Part shown: positions 1 through 8,501 of the stretch, one piece after another | How the letters are laid out: each line of letters begins with the position of its first letter | Numbering within the stretch: the stretch's first letter is position 1 | Source of the DNA: Pseudomonas sp. TH43 | GTDB taxonomy: Bacteria > Pseudomonadota > Gammaproteobacteria > Pseudomonadales > Pseudomonadaceae | DNA length: 64,000 bases | Assembly (NCBI RefSeq): GCF_016650635.1 | Contig: NZ_JAEKFI010000003.1 | Coordinates: 1 to 64,000, forward strand | Direction of reading: 5' to 3' | Translations under genes and position numbers: made by a program | The notes under the pieces: model-generated | Told to the model about the DNA's origin: nothing | The model's database searches: none | Seen by the model: the letters and a program-made list of their open reading frames with translations, nothing else

Positions 1-27
1 TCGATACAGCGTCAACCATTCACTCAT
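1..27 (-). CDS. gspM: Type II secretion protein GspM (HxcZ-like), first 9 codons only
   Basis: Only the N-terminus is in the window: ATG at 27 reads MSEWLTLYR and runs off the left edge. The start lies inside the last codons of gspL (stop at 20-22), an 8-base overlap that indicates translational coupling. GspM is the inner-membrane partner of GspL in the type II secretion platform; in the P. aeruginosa hxc cluster hxcZ follows hxcY in the same way. The call rests on position and the overlap, because nine residues are too few to identify by sequence. Confidence 0.6.
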
Positions 28-1198
28 CGTCGTTATCCATACTGGCGCCGCTGTCAGCCGAAGCGGGCTCGACTTGCGAACTCAATGTCCAGACGTTGCC
101 TTCACGCACGGCCGTCAGCCCTGCCTGATCGAGCGCCCCCGTCATCGCGCCGTCGGCTGTCGAGTGCGTCGTATCGGCGGCCAATTCCAACTGCAAACGG
201 CCTTGATCGAATGTCAGCCGTTGAACGGTGCCAGCCATGAAAGACATCGTGCTTGCGGCGTGCTGTACCAAGTAGGCAAAACCATCATGGGTATCCGTCG
301 CCGCCCCACTCTGTCGCGCCGCCAACTGCTGACGGGCCTGTTGCAACGGGTTGAGAATCACCGGCAACTCAGGGAAAGCCTGCTTCACTCGCTGACTCAT
401 CTGTGCCTTGAGTTGCTGGCCTTGGCTGGCTTCACGAGCGGCGTAAAGGTTCAGACCGAAAACCCATACAGCCACCGCCAAGGCACAACAGATCGCAGCC
501 CTGCCCCAACCCGGTGTAGGTCCGGCAGGCTTGCCGACGCCGCCATGCAACCCCCATCCTGGCGCAGCCCCAGACCAGCGCTGATCCGCAGGCCTTTGCT
601 CAAGCACGGCCGCAGGTGTGTCGTCACCGATCCATTGCACAGCGCTGCCATTGGCTAAAAGCACCTCCAGACGCTCTTGAACCAATGGCTCAACCGAGGC
701 CTGCTCGCTGCTGAGGCGCAGCAACAATTGCTCATCCAGCACGCTCGCGCTGATCTGTCCGGTCGGTGGTACCGGCAAGGCAAAAGGCGCTGGGTAGAGG
801 CCCCGCAGCTTCAGGTGATGCAGGTTCAATAATTCACCGAAACGCGCCAGAACAGCCTTGGGAAGCCAGGCCAGATAGACCTGACCATTGCCATCCCGAG
901 CGCTGTGGGCGACGTGCATGTGCGCACTGCCACCGAGTATCAGCGCCTGCGCCGCACAGGCCACTGCTGCGGCGATCTTCACCGCCGACAGCGGCGGCAA
1001 CGGCAGGCTGGTGAGCACGCTGTCGACGGGATGCAGAAAACACTCCAGCGCCGGCGACGAAGATTCCTGCCCCAACAGCAGCAACGTACTGACACCGGTC
1101 TGGCTGACGCGACCGCTGTGATCCAGACGTGCAAATTGCAACGCTGTGTGCGACGTCAATTGATCAAGCGGCGGCAAGGCAATTCGCAAGCGGCTCAT
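20..1198 (-). CDS. gspL: Type II secretion system protein GspL (HxcY-like)
   Basis: This is a 392-residue bitopic inner-membrane protein of the type II secretion platform. GspL links the cytoplasmic ATPase GspE to GspM and the pseudopilus. The N-terminal part (about 1-200) is the actin-like cytoplasmic domain. A single hydrophobic segment lies at about 231-252 (AICCALAVAVWVFGLNLYAA), followed by a periplasmic domain ending in an acidic tail. Its start overlaps the gspK stop by four bases (ATGA) and its stop overlaps the gspM start, so it sits inside one operon. Size and topology fit the family. The Hxc assignment comes from gene order, not from sequence comparison. Confidence 0.85.
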   Translation of the reverse strand: MSRLRIALPPLDQLTSHTALQFARLDHSGRVSQTGVSTLLLLGQESSSPALECFLHPVDSVLTSLPLPPLSAVKIAAAVACAAQALILGGSAHMHVAHSARDGNGQVYLAWLPKAVLARFGELLNLHHLKLRGLYPAPFALPVPPTGQISASVLDEQLLLRLSSEQASVEPLVQERLEVLLANGSAVQWIGDDTPAAVLEQRPADQRWSGAAPGWGLHGGVGKPAGPTPGWGRAAICCALAVAVWVFGLNLYAAREASQGQQLKAQMSQRVKQAFPELPVILNPLQQARQQLAARQSGAATDTHDGFAYLVQHAASTMSFMAGTVQRLTFDQGRLQLELAADTTHSTADGAMTGALDQAGLTAVREGNVWTLSSQVEPASADSGASMDNDDE

Positions 1199-2181
1199 AC
1201 TCCGAGCCTCGACCAGACCACTTTGGGCATGTCGTTCTGGGGACGATGCAGCAACGCATCGACGCTCACGCGGCGCTGATCACGACGCGCGTGCCCGCGC
1301 AGCAGGAACCATTCACTGCTGATCCCGACGTTGAGCCCGTCGACCTTCAGATGCGGTAAGCGCAGACGATTGACGAAGTCACCCCGGTTGATAAACCACT
1401 GGCCGTGGTCGCGCTCGACCACTATTGCCTTGGCTTGTGACAGCGACAGCCCAGGCACCACCGCCGCCAGAACCTCGGCGCTGGCCGTGTTGCCGTTGAC
1501 CCAGGTCTTGGCCGGAACAATGCTCACGAATTGATCCAACCGGGCCAACGCCTGATCGCTCATACCTTGAAGATCACGCAAGTCCTCCAGACTGCGCAAC
1601 ATCGGCCTGGTAGCGGGCAACGGCCGACGACTGGCGTTTGGCGAAGTCGCTCGACCGCTGTCGAAACCCGTCACGGCAGTGCTTTGCCCGGAGGTGGGCG
1701 AACTCACAACTCTCGGGTAAGCGGCAATGACGCGTTCGCTGATGCGTTGACCGAGGCTGGCCTCGATGCCGATCATTTCGCAGAGCCTTTCGAAGCTGCG
1801 CAACTGACCGAGATCGACACGCTCGTTGCTCATTAAATTGCGCAGATTGAACTTGCCTTGCTGGTCTTCCAGATGCCCTTCAAAAGCACCGCCCAGCGAG
1901 TTCGCCAGGCTGCTTTTGACAGGTTGCGCCCATGGCTGATCGAGCCTGGTCAGAGCGCCTTGCTGGCGGGCGTCGTTCAACAATTGGCGGCTGATTTCCA
2001 GTCCGGCCAAAAGCACGGCACCACCCTGCACACGAGACTGCTCAGCTTCAAGAGAACGGGTAAAAACGCTCTGACGGGTGAGCATGCCGCCCGCAATCAC
2101 CGCGACCACGGCGGCAATCAGCAAAGCGCTGATTATCGCCATGCCGCGCTGTTTCGCCGCTGTCGGCGACGTCGATTTCAT
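1195..2181 (-). CDS. gspK: Type II secretion minor pseudopilin GspK (HxcX-like)
   Basis: This is a 328-residue large minor pseudopilin that with GspI and GspJ caps the type II secretion pseudopilus. I start it at the ATG at 2181 (MKSTSPTAAKQRGMAIISA). The frame is open further upstream, but that part is arginine-rich and overlaps gspG. The prepilin peptidase site is RG/M, followed by a hydrophobic helix. Position 5 of the mature protein is Ser rather than Glu, which is normal for GspK and one of its diagnostics. The gene follows gspG closely and overlaps gspL by four bases. Length (over 300 residues) separates it from the other pseudopilins. Confidence 0.88.
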   Translation of the reverse strand: MKSTSPTAAKQRGMAIISALLIAAVVAVIAGGMLTRQSVFTRSLEAEQSRVQGGAVLLAGLEISRQLLNDARQQGALTRLDQPWAQPVKSSLANSLGGAFEGHLEDQQGKFNLRNLMSNERVDLGQLRSFERLCEMIGIEASLGQRISERVIAAYPRVVSSPTSGQSTAVTGFDSGRATSPNASRRPLPATRPMLRSLEDLRDLQGMSDQALARLDQFVSIVPAKTWVNGNTASAEVLAAVVPGLSLSQAKAIVVERDHGQWFINRGDFVNRLRLPHLKVDGLNVGISSEWFLLRGHARRDQRRVSVDALLHRPQNDMPKVVWSRLGV

Positions 2182-2189
2182 GGCGACGC

Positions 2190-2639
2190 TTAGAGCTGCC
2201 AGGAACCGATATCGGCGTTCACGCCGTCGCCGTCTGGCTGTCCGTCTGCACCGAGCGAGAAGATGTCGACTTCGCCGTTCGCGCCGGGATTCAGATAGTT
2301 GTAAGGACGACCCCAAGGGTCATTGGGCAAGCGCTCCAGATAGGAACGCCAGTTGCTGTTTTTAGCGTCAGCCGGACGTTCCACCAACACCTTGAGCCCT
2401 TGGTTCAGGCTTGGGTAAGTGCCGTGGTCGAGACGGTAAAGTTTGAGTGCCTGCATCAGGCCGGCGATGTCTTGTTTCGCCGCAGTCGCCCTGGCTTGAT
2501 CGGGGCGATCAAGCACTTTGGGCACGACCATCGCCGCAAGAATGCCGAGGATGACCACCACCACCATGATCTCGATCAGGGTGAAACCCTGCTGACCGCG
2601 TCGGCCTGCGGATTGAGATTTGACGCGCGCGAAATCCAT
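2190..2639 (-). CDS. gspG: Type II secretion major pseudopilin GspG (HxcT-like)
   Basis: This is the 149-residue major pseudopilin that polymerises into the periplasmic pseudopilus. The start at 2639 (MDFARV) is preceded by AAGGAAGG at good spacing; an upstream in-frame extension lacks such a site. The type III signal QQG/FTLIEIMVVVVILGILAA has the conserved Glu5 after cleavage. The C-terminal half carries the GspG hallmark of conserved Pro, Trp and Gly residues (NDPWGRPYNYLNPG) and a calcium-site-like acidic loop near DIFSLGADGQPDGDG. It is first in the minus-strand run gspG-K-L-M and is transcribed divergently from gspI. Confidence 0.93.
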   Translation of the reverse strand: MDFARVKSQSAGRRGQQGFTLIEIMVVVVILGILAAMVVPKVLDRPDQARATAAKQDIAGLMQALKLYRLDHGTYPSLNQGLKVLVERPADAKNSNWRSYLERLPNDPWGRPYNYLNPGANGEVDIFSLGADGQPDGDGVNADIGSWQL

Positions 2640-2786
2640 TTCGACCTTCCTTGGCTTGATTACAATTCGGCGCGCAGTGTAACAAAAGCCAGTCATCGTA
2701 CAACACTGAATAACGCACTGTTTTTCTGCACATCGGTCGAGAGTCGAGTGCTATTCTGCGGGCCTGTTTCACCCCCAGAGTCTGCT

Positions 2787-3173
2787 ATGGAAGCAATGCG
2801 CAAGGAGCGAGGTTTTACCCTGATCGAGGTGCTGGTGGCCTTGGCGATCATCGCTGTGGCCATGTCCGCGGCAGTACGCGTCGCCGGTCTGATGACTCAG
2901 AGTAACGGGTTGTTGCGTGATCGCTCGATCGCGTTACTGGCAGCGCAAAGTCGGCTCGCCGAGCTGCGCCTGGAAGGACGATTTTCCGCAGGATTGAAAG
3001 TATTTGAGTGTGATCAGGGGCGCTTGCAGCTACGTTGCGAACAAACCATCACTGCGACTAGCGATGGCCGTTTGTTGCGCGTGAGGTTGCTGGTGACTGA
3101 TCGCGAAACTCAATCGCCGCCCTTGGCGCGCCTGGAAACACTGCTCGGCCAGCCGCTGGAAAAGCGCCTATGA
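2787..3173 (+). CDS. gspI: Type II secretion minor pseudopilin GspI (HxcV-like)
   Basis: This is a 128-residue minor pseudopilin with the class III signal RGFTLIEVLVALAIIAVAM (cleavage after the Gly, Glu5 present). GspI nucleates the pseudopilus tip together with GspJ and GspK. The ATG at 2787 (MEAMRKERG) is chosen because the long upstream extension overlaps divergent gspG; a second ATG at 2796 is possible. The compact body, with a small Cys pair and the ARLE(T)L segment near the end, fits GspI. It is convergent with gspC, whose stop lies 4 bases beyond its own. Confidence 0.87.
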   Translation: MEAMRKERGFTLIEVLVALAIIAVAMSAAVRVAGLMTQSNGLLRDRSIALLAAQSRLAELRLEGRFSAGLKVFECDQGRLQLRCEQTITATSDGRLLRVRLLVTDRETQSPPLARLETLLGQPLEKRL

Positions 3174-3177
3174 GGGC

Positions 3178-3609
3178 TCAGGGGCGGGTCAATCGAGGCA
3201 GTGCCGGGGCGTCTGGCAGCGTGCTGATCTTCAATCGACTCTGTTGCGCACCTCGCTCGATCACCACTGCATCCGCCTCTATAGCGACCAAGCGCACACC
3301 CCGGCTTAGACGCTCGCCCGCCAGAAAACTGCGCGGCGGGCCGTCGTTGAGGCTGAGGATCGCTACCGCGCCGCGCGCTCCAGCCAACACCCCGGACACC
3401 TTGATATCCATTGGTGCAGGCTGGCTGGAAAACCACTGCAAAGCTGTGGTGTCGACGCGCGCAGCCACTATCTGTGGCGCCACGATCGGGGCGTGGGACT
3501 CTGCCGTCGTCAGCAGAAGCGATGACCACACCAACCCTCCTGCCAAAGCAGCGACCAACGCCGCCGACTGCAAAAGTTGCGGAGCCGATAAACGAAAAGT
3601 GAATGCCAA
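3178..3609 (-). CDS. gspC: Type II secretion protein GspC (HxcP-like), short form
   Basis: This is a 143-residue inner-membrane protein that connects the secretin to the platform. It has one N-terminal transmembrane segment (about 10-35) and a periplasmic HR region (about 60-130; VSGVLAGARGAVAILSLNDG). It stops after the HR domain: there is no PDZ or coiled coil, so it is shorter than typical GspC. The best start is TTG at 3609, with GGGAGG 7 bases upstream; a TTG at 3615 is too close to that site. The gene is inverted relative to gspI and gspH on both sides, as in the P. aeruginosa hxc locus. The call comes from the HR-like segment plus context. Confidence 0.78.
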   Translation of the reverse strand: MAFTFRLSAPQLLQSAALVAALAGGLVWSSLLLTTAESHAPIVAPQIVAARVDTTALQWFSSQPAPMDIKVSGVLAGARGAVAILSLNDGPPRSFLAGERLSRGVRLVAIEADAVVIERGAQQSRLKISTLPDAPALPRLTRP

Positions 3610-3723
3610 GACCAAACCTCCCTGTTGTCCTGCGTCGCAGTCTACAGGACAACCAACGGTTTTTTACCCAGGCTGAGCATCCAGGTCTGACAGGACAGAT
3701 TCACCACGAAGGAACGTTGCAGC

Positions 3724-4185
3724 ATGATCAAGGACAGACAAAAGGGTTTCACCCTCATCGAGTTGATGGTGGTGCTGATCATCATCGGCATCGCCAGTGC
3801 AGCCGTCAGCCTGAGCATCAAACCCGACCCGGCGCAGAGTCTGCGCAAGGACGCCAATCGCTTGATCCAGTTGCTGCAAATCGCCCAGGCCGAAGCTCTG
3901 GCCGATGGTCGCCCGATCACTTGGCTGGCGGACAAGCACGGCTTTCGCTTTAGCCGTCGCAATGAACAGGGCATCGGTTTCGATCACTTTATTGCCGATC
4001 CGCAACTGCATCCTCGCACATGGGAAACCCCATCACTGAACGTACGAGTCACGCCCAAACGGCCGGTTGTGTTGTATGCCGAGTGGTTTGATTCACCCTT
4101 GCAACTGCTGCTCTCGGACGGCCAGAACAAGCTCATCGTGCAACGCACGGCGACCGGAAAATTACACTTGGCAAACCAGCCATGA
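3724..4185 (+). CDS. gspH: Type II secretion minor pseudopilin GspH (HxcU-like)
   Basis: This is a 153-residue minor pseudopilin. The signal KGFTLIELMVVLIIIGIASA sits at the N-terminus (cleavage after Gly, Glu5 present), followed by a helix and a beta-rich GspH domain (IQLLQIAQAEALADGRPI, then GFRF). GspH sits just under the tip complex of the pseudopilus. The stop overlaps the gspJ start in ATGA, so the two genes are translationally coupled. The intergenic stretch from divergent gspC is about 114 bases and should hold promoters for both directions. Confidence 0.88.
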   Translation: MIKDRQKGFTLIELMVVLIIIGIASAAVSLSIKPDPAQSLRKDANRLIQLLQIAQAEALADGRPITWLADKHGFRFSRRNEQGIGFDHFIADPQLHPRTWETPSLNVRVTPKRPVVLYAEWFDSPLQLLLSDGQNKLIVQRTATGKLHLANQP

Positions 4186-4793
4186 GTAACCGTCAAGCAG
4201 GTTTCACGCTGATCGAAGTCATGGTCGCGATCATGCTGATGGCGATCGTCAGTCTGATCGCCTGGCGCGGACTGGACAGCGTGACCCGCGCCGATACTCA
4301 CTTGCAGGCCAGCACGGCACAAACCGAAGAGCTGTTGCGCACGTTGCATCAACTGGAACGGGATATCGCCCTGCGCGTCAGCATCGAACTGCGCGAACCT
4401 GACCTGACGAACAACGACGATGGGCCACCTGCCGGGCCGGGCGCTATCACTGTGCGCAGCGCTGACAATCAGACTTTCCGCCTCGACGTGATCCGCAGTG
4501 CAGCAGCGCAGCAGGCCGGTCTGCAGCGCGTTCGCTGGTGGCTGAAAGGTCAAACCCTGTATCGCGCCGCTGCTCCGGCCAGGGATCGCTATCCCCTGCC
4601 CGCCCCCAAGGAAGGCGTGGCCGTGCTCGACAGCATCAGTGATCTGCAAGTGCGCGTCTGGGAACCGGATATGGGTTGGCGCCAACTCAGTGGTAACCGC
4701 ATCGAAGACCCGCCAGGTCTGGAGATTCGCCTGACCCGAGTGACTCCTCAGGGGGAGGAGCACTATCGGCAGGTATTAGGGCCGCTGGACTAG
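4182..4793 (+). CDS. gspJ: Type II secretion minor pseudopilin GspJ (HxcW-like)
   Basis: This is a 203-residue minor pseudopilin with the signal QAGFTLIEVMVAIMLMAIVS (cleavage after Gly, Glu5 present), then WRGLDSVTRAD and LERDIALRV, typical of GspJ. GspJ forms the tip trimer with GspI and GspK. It overlaps gspH by four bases and is the outer edge of the secretion cluster. The remaining cluster genes (gspM, D, E, F) would lie left of the window. Confidence 0.9.
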   Translation: MSNRQAGFTLIEVMVAIMLMAIVSLIAWRGLDSVTRADTHLQASTAQTEELLRTLHQLERDIALRVSIELREPDLTNNDDGPPAGPGAITVRSADNQTFRLDVIRSAAAQQAGLQRVRWWLKGQTLYRAAAPARDRYPLPAPKEGVAVLDSISDLQVRVWEPDMGWRQLSGNRIEDPPGLEIRLTRVTPQGEEHYRQVLGPLD

Positions 4794-4853
4794 GGGAAGA
4801 ATGAAGCGCCTTCCCCCTGCAAACATCGAAACAGCTACAAACTTTGGCCTTCG

Positions 4854-7800
4854 TCAGGCTGTGCTTCCAGTTGACTGAGCAGCCCCTGAAAAAGTCTCGG
4901 GCACCACTACCTGCTGGCTGGCCTTTGCCTTGGTCAGGAAATCCAAAGCAACGTCAAAATGCGGCTGCCCGCCCCACAGTGCCTGATCGCCTACGATGTA
5001 CAGATGCTTCTTCGCTCGGGTCACTGCGACGTTCAACAAATTCGGACTCGATGAGGCCCAGTCGATAGCGCCCATACGACTCGAGTCGCATCCCAGCACA
5101 AAGAACACGATATCGGCTTCCTTGCCTTGGAACGTGTGTACCGTGCCAATGCAAGTGCGTACCCATGTCGCGAGATTGGCCGGTACCTTTACGTCAGCAG
5201 GCAACTTCGCGGCCCAGGTGTGCGGATCTCCCAACAGACGCACCAGCCCCGCCTTCACTTCCCTAAACGGCGTAATAATGAACACGAGAGGTAGCGACGC
5301 GGCACCTTCCTTGACGACTGATTGATAGAGCCGAACCAACTCGCCAAGCAATCGTTGCCCTTGGGCCTCGATGTACTTGGTTCCGTCCTCCGACTCCCCG
5401 ACCACGCTCCACCAGGCACTGACACCGAGCACCGGGTGAGCCGCAATGGTCGACTCTTTGGCATGCTGCATTCGCATCGCATAGGCTATACGGTTGGAAA
5501 TGTCGAACATCGGGTTATCACAGCGACGGTGCATGACCAATGGAATACCGATGTATTTTTCCTCGTCCAGCGGGTGTTTGACGCCCTCACGGTAACCTCG
5601 GTCGGCGAAGGTTTGTACCGAGTGACTGTCGATGGCGTAGCGCGAACGGCCGTCGCCCAGCCAGTGCTGGCCCAGCGTGTCGAGCAGTCGCGTCGATTGC
5701 GTCACCACCGGCTCGATCTGCAACGGATCACCCACCACCACGACCCGTTTGGCTCGCATGATTGCCCCCACCGCAGCCTGTGGTGCGGCTTGCCCTGCTT
5801 CGTCGATGATCAACCAGCCAAGGTCCTCTGCCTCAAGCCCGGCAAACTGCGCACGAATCGAGGCGAAGGTACTCGACACCACAGGCGTGAGCATGAACAT
5901 CCACTGCCACACAGCTCGTCTAGCGCTCTGCAGTGGCGGACGGTCGAGAATGGCGGTCAAGGCAAATATCAGATCATTGTTCGCCACTTCGAGGAAAAAC
6001 GCCTCGTGCAGCGTCATCGCAGCAACGAACAAATCGCTGCGTACCGTGTTGAACGTGCTGCCCTGCCAGAAGGCACGCGACTGGTTGGCCTTGCTGTCCA
6101 GCGGCTTACCATCCCAAAGCTGCACGTCACAGGTTTTGATCAGCGCTGGCAGATCACGTAACTCACTCTCGAATTCTCGTGCCTTGTCGGCATCGGCACA
6201 GGTATCGATCCATTGTTTGTAGAGCGGTTTGCGAAACCATTGCGCCAACCAGCGAAAAAGCGCCGGCCCGAGATTGCGCTCAAGCGCCTGCTGCCGGTCT
6301 TTCAGACGCCCGATCAAACGCGTGCAGCCTTCGAGCAGCTCGGTAAGATTCTCTGGGCTCAGAGCGGGCGCGACCGGCCACATGGCCTTGATAGCAGGAA
6401 ACATCTGGTGCAACCGCTCATAGAGCGTGGAGAGCGTCTGCAAATGCTTAAGTTGCTCGTCATAAGCTTCTCGCGCCTTGATGTAACGCTGCCTGGCGCC
6501 TTTGAAATCGGGGCGCTGAGTGCTTGAGCTGGACTTGTAGTGCCGATAAGTCATGGCACCGACCTTTTCCCAAGCGGGCAGATCCACCTTGTCAGTATTC
6601 AGAAACCTGTCACCCGGTTTATCCGTAGGTGTTACCGCGCGATTGACAAAAATATCGCGGAAGCGCCTACGGTTGCTTTTCTTGCCCAGCGCGGCCGACA
6701 CCAACCCCCAAACGGGTTCGGGAGCTTTCCAGGCTTTAGTGTCGTGAGCCCCTGCGTAACGGGTTGCTACCTCTTTGAAGTAACCCCAACTGGAAAAGCG
6801 TGCATCAATCCCCTTGAGCTGTGGCAACTCGAGCGACAGGTTTTCCACTGCACCATTGTTGGTAGAGGCAACCACCATTTCAAAGCCGGTCAGTGCCTCG
6901 GACAACAGCGGAATCTTGTAACTTTTTTTGTTGAAAATCGCCGTGATGCTCTGACCACTCAGGCCATCTTCGGCCCGCGCCAAGCGTGACAACACGTCGG
7001 CCCGCTCGACCACCAAATGCGCGATCAGATCACGCAGCAATGTGGTTTTGCCGGTGCCCGGCGGCCCGTTGACAGCGAGCACCTCGCCGACAGGCATGTC
7101 GCGCATGCTGTTCAACGCGAACTGCTGCATCAGTGACTGAATGTGTTGGCTTTCGGAAGGCCAGCGCCCATTGATGCCTTTTTCCGGCTGCAACGCCACG
7201 CGGATCGCCTCTTGTCCTATTTCAGAGTCAAGGTCGGTTTTCTGCCGATCCGCCAGCGCCAGGTAAGCCTTCAAGGCGAGTGGCGGACGGTCGCTGTTCA
7301 ACAGGCGTTTGGCTTGAGCGAGGTCATGCACATAAAAGCTGTTGAGAATCGGCAAGTCATCGACTGGCACCTGTTCGGCCGTGCTTTCGGACTCTGGCTC
7401 GGCAGGTTCTATTGCCGCTGGCACTTTTCGACCCTTGGGCAGCGGCCAGATATCCATGTAAGCCAGATCCGAATGCGGCGAGTCGAAGATGGCCCATTGC
7501 TGCAAACGTGTGACGATCAGATCGATCAGTTCAGGCCCCGACATGTTGCCTTGGCATTGCGACCAATCATCTGCCAAACCGCGCTTCAGCGCGTGCACGC
7601 TGCCTTCGAAATCTACCGCGCACAATGCGCCGAGGTCATGTTCGATCAACCTGCCCAGCGCCCAGGGCAGCGCGGAAACGCTCATACCCTGGAAGTCCGG
7701 CTTACCACTTGGGTCCAGCGTAAGTCTGGCGTAACAGGTCAGGCCGGCGGACGCCATCTCAGTGTCACGCACGCGGTTGATTTCGCTGGCCTCTGGGCCT

Positions 7801-8030
7801 TGAACATATTGTTCTATCAAGAGCGTGACATGGGACACATCGAACGGCAGCAGATAGAGCACACGACGACGCTCAAGCTGCTTTTCCCACATCCCCTCGG
7901 CCAGAGTGGCCGCACTGACCAGCTCCACACTGCGCGAAGCACGCGCCTCATCAAGGCTGTTATCTAGATCGTAAGAGTTGAAAAACTCAATGCTGTGCCA
8001 GAAATCGAGCACGCTGTCGCTGTTGGCCAT
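4854..8030 (-). CDS. Large stand-alone SF1 (Upf1/DNA2-like) helicase, AAA-type
   Basis: This is a 1058-residue superfamily 1 helicase. I start it at MANSDS (8030); MTM six bases upstream is an alternative, and the longer open frame lacks support. Motif I GPPGTGKTT is at about 322-330. Motif II is DEAGQ (LIIDEAGQAAPQ) at about 741, and VGDPLQIEPVV resembles motif III. TVHTFQGKEAD and VAVTRAKKHLYIVGD (about 1003) match motifs V and VI. The DEAGQ box and VTRA(K) place it in the Upf1/DNA2-like (AAA_11/AAA_12) group. About 320 residues precede motif I and about 400 separate motifs I and II, including a basic, Trp-rich insert. No nuclease domain is evident. It is monocistronic, between gspJ (convergent) and tRNA-Pro. 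The substrate (DNA or RNA) and role are unknown; an anti-phage role is possible but unsupported here. Confidence 0.85.
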   Translation of the reverse strand: MANSDSVLDFWHSIEFFNSYDLDNSLDEARASRSVELVSAATLAEGMWEKQLERRRVLYLLPFDVSHVTLLIEQYVQGPEASEINRVRDTEMASAGLTCYARLTLDPSGKPDFQGMSVSALPWALGRLIEHDLGALCAVDFEGSVHALKRGLADDWSQCQGNMSGPELIDLIVTRLQQWAIFDSPHSDLAYMDIWPLPKGRKVPAAIEPAEPESESTAEQVPVDDLPILNSFYVHDLAQAKRLLNSDRPPLALKAYLALADRQKTDLDSEIGQEAIRVALQPEKGINGRWPSESQHIQSLMQQFALNSMRDMPVGEVLAVNGPPGTGKTTLLRDLIAHLVVERADVLSRLARAEDGLSGQSITAIFNKKSYKIPLLSEALTGFEMVVASTNNGAVENLSLELPQLKGIDARFSSWGYFKEVATRYAGAHDTKAWKAPEPVWGLVSAALGKKSNRRRFRDIFVNRAVTPTDKPGDRFLNTDKVDLPAWEKVGAMTYRHYKSSSSTQRPDFKGARQRYIKAREAYDEQLKHLQTLSTLYERLHQMFPAIKAMWPVAPALSPENLTELLEGCTRLIGRLKDRQQALERNLGPALFRWLAQWFRKPLYKQWIDTCADADKAREFESELRDLPALIKTCDVQLWDGKPLDSKANQSRAFWQGSTFNTVRSDLFVAAMTLHEAFFLEVANNDLIFALTAILDRPPLQSARRAVWQWMFMLTPVVSSTFASIRAQFAGLEAEDLGWLIIDEAGQAAPQAAVGAIMRAKRVVVVGDPLQIEPVVTQSTRLLDTLGQHWLGDGRSRYAIDSHSVQTFADRGYREGVKHPLDEEKYIGIPLVMHRRCDNPMFDISNRIAYAMRMQHAKESTIAAHPVLGVSAWWSVVGESEDGTKYIEAQGQRLLGELVRLYQSVVKEGAASLPLVFIITPFREVKAGLVRLLGDPHTWAAKLPADVKVPANLATWVRTCIGTVHTFQGKEADIVFFVLGCDSSRMGAIDWASSSPNLLNVAVTRAKKHLYIVGDQALWGGQPHFDVALDFLTKAKASQQVVVPETFSGAAQSTGSTA

Positions 8031-8335
8031 CGTCATGATGAGAAAAAAATCCTTTGCAATTCCAACCTGAAAATACAGCGACCAAAGGGCACCGCGCGAT
8101 GGCAGCGCCGGATCAGCCTGTAAAGATGGCGAACAAGGTATCAGTAAGCGGCTGCCACGCAAGCGCGAGCATGACCAAATACGATCAGAAGGACCATGCG
8201 AAGATCGTCTGGCCGGAGGCAGTTCCAGACATGAATATTAGCGAAAACACCGGGTAGTTTTGCGCGGGTTTTGCGCAGGCACAAAAAAGCCGATCCAAGT
8301 GATCGGCTTAAATGTCTGATTTTACTCAGGAATTA
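8031..8335. other. Non-coding gap between helicase gene and tRNA-Pro
   Basis: This 305-base stretch should contain the helicase promoter. Short open frames here (for example 8054-8257 plus) show no recognisable product or ribosome binding site. The only clear element is the tRNA-Pro terminator at its right end. I see no duplicated tRNA 3' end that would mark an integrated element. Confidence 0.5.
8282..8310 (-). terminator. Rho-independent terminator after tRNA-Pro
   Basis: On the minus strand a perfect 9-bp stem (AAGCCGATC / GATCGGCTT) with a 5-base loop is followed by TTTTTT. It lies about 26 bases past the tRNA 3' end. Confidence 0.85.
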
Positions 8336-8412
8336 TGGTCGGGACGGAGTGATTCGAACACTCGACCCCTAGCACCCCATGCTAGTGCGCTACCGGACTG
8401 CGCTACGCCCCG
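8336..8412 (-). tRNA. tRNA-Pro (anticodon GGG)
   Basis: This is a 77-base cloverleaf. The acceptor arms CGGGGCG/CGUCCCG pair with one G-U, and the CCA is encoded. The anticodon stem CUAGC/GCUAG has loop AUGGGGU (anticodon GGG), and the T-loop is UUCGAAU. It lies downstream of the merR-type gene of the pheT-ihfA operon, with its own hairpin-spaced leader. This tRNA-Pro is a recurrent integration site in pseudomonads, but no integrase is seen here. Confidence 0.97.
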
Positions 8413-8427
8413 ACTGGTCTTGCAACT

Positions 8428-8448
8428 CGCTCTTCACCTCGAAGAGCG
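8428..8448. repeat. Inverted repeat between merR-type gene and tRNA-Pro
   Basis: A perfect 8-bp stem CGCTCTTC/GAAGAGCG with a 5-base loop lies between the MerR-type stop (8502) and the tRNA 5' end (8412). There is no T-run, so it is more likely a processing signal or weak terminator than a strong one. Confidence 0.45.
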
Positions 8449-8501
8449 CTCAAGAATATAGCGCAAGCTTTTGAAAACTGGAAGTATTCAAACGCCGCTT
8501 T

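Noticed and set aside
8054..8257. 67-residue plus-strand frame between helicase and tRNA-Pro
   Set aside because: No ribosome binding site or recognisable motif; it is probably chance.
8336..8412. Integrated element at tRNA-Pro
   Set aside because: The tRNA is a known insertion site, but no second copy of its 3' end, integrase or phage gene is visible on either side in this window.
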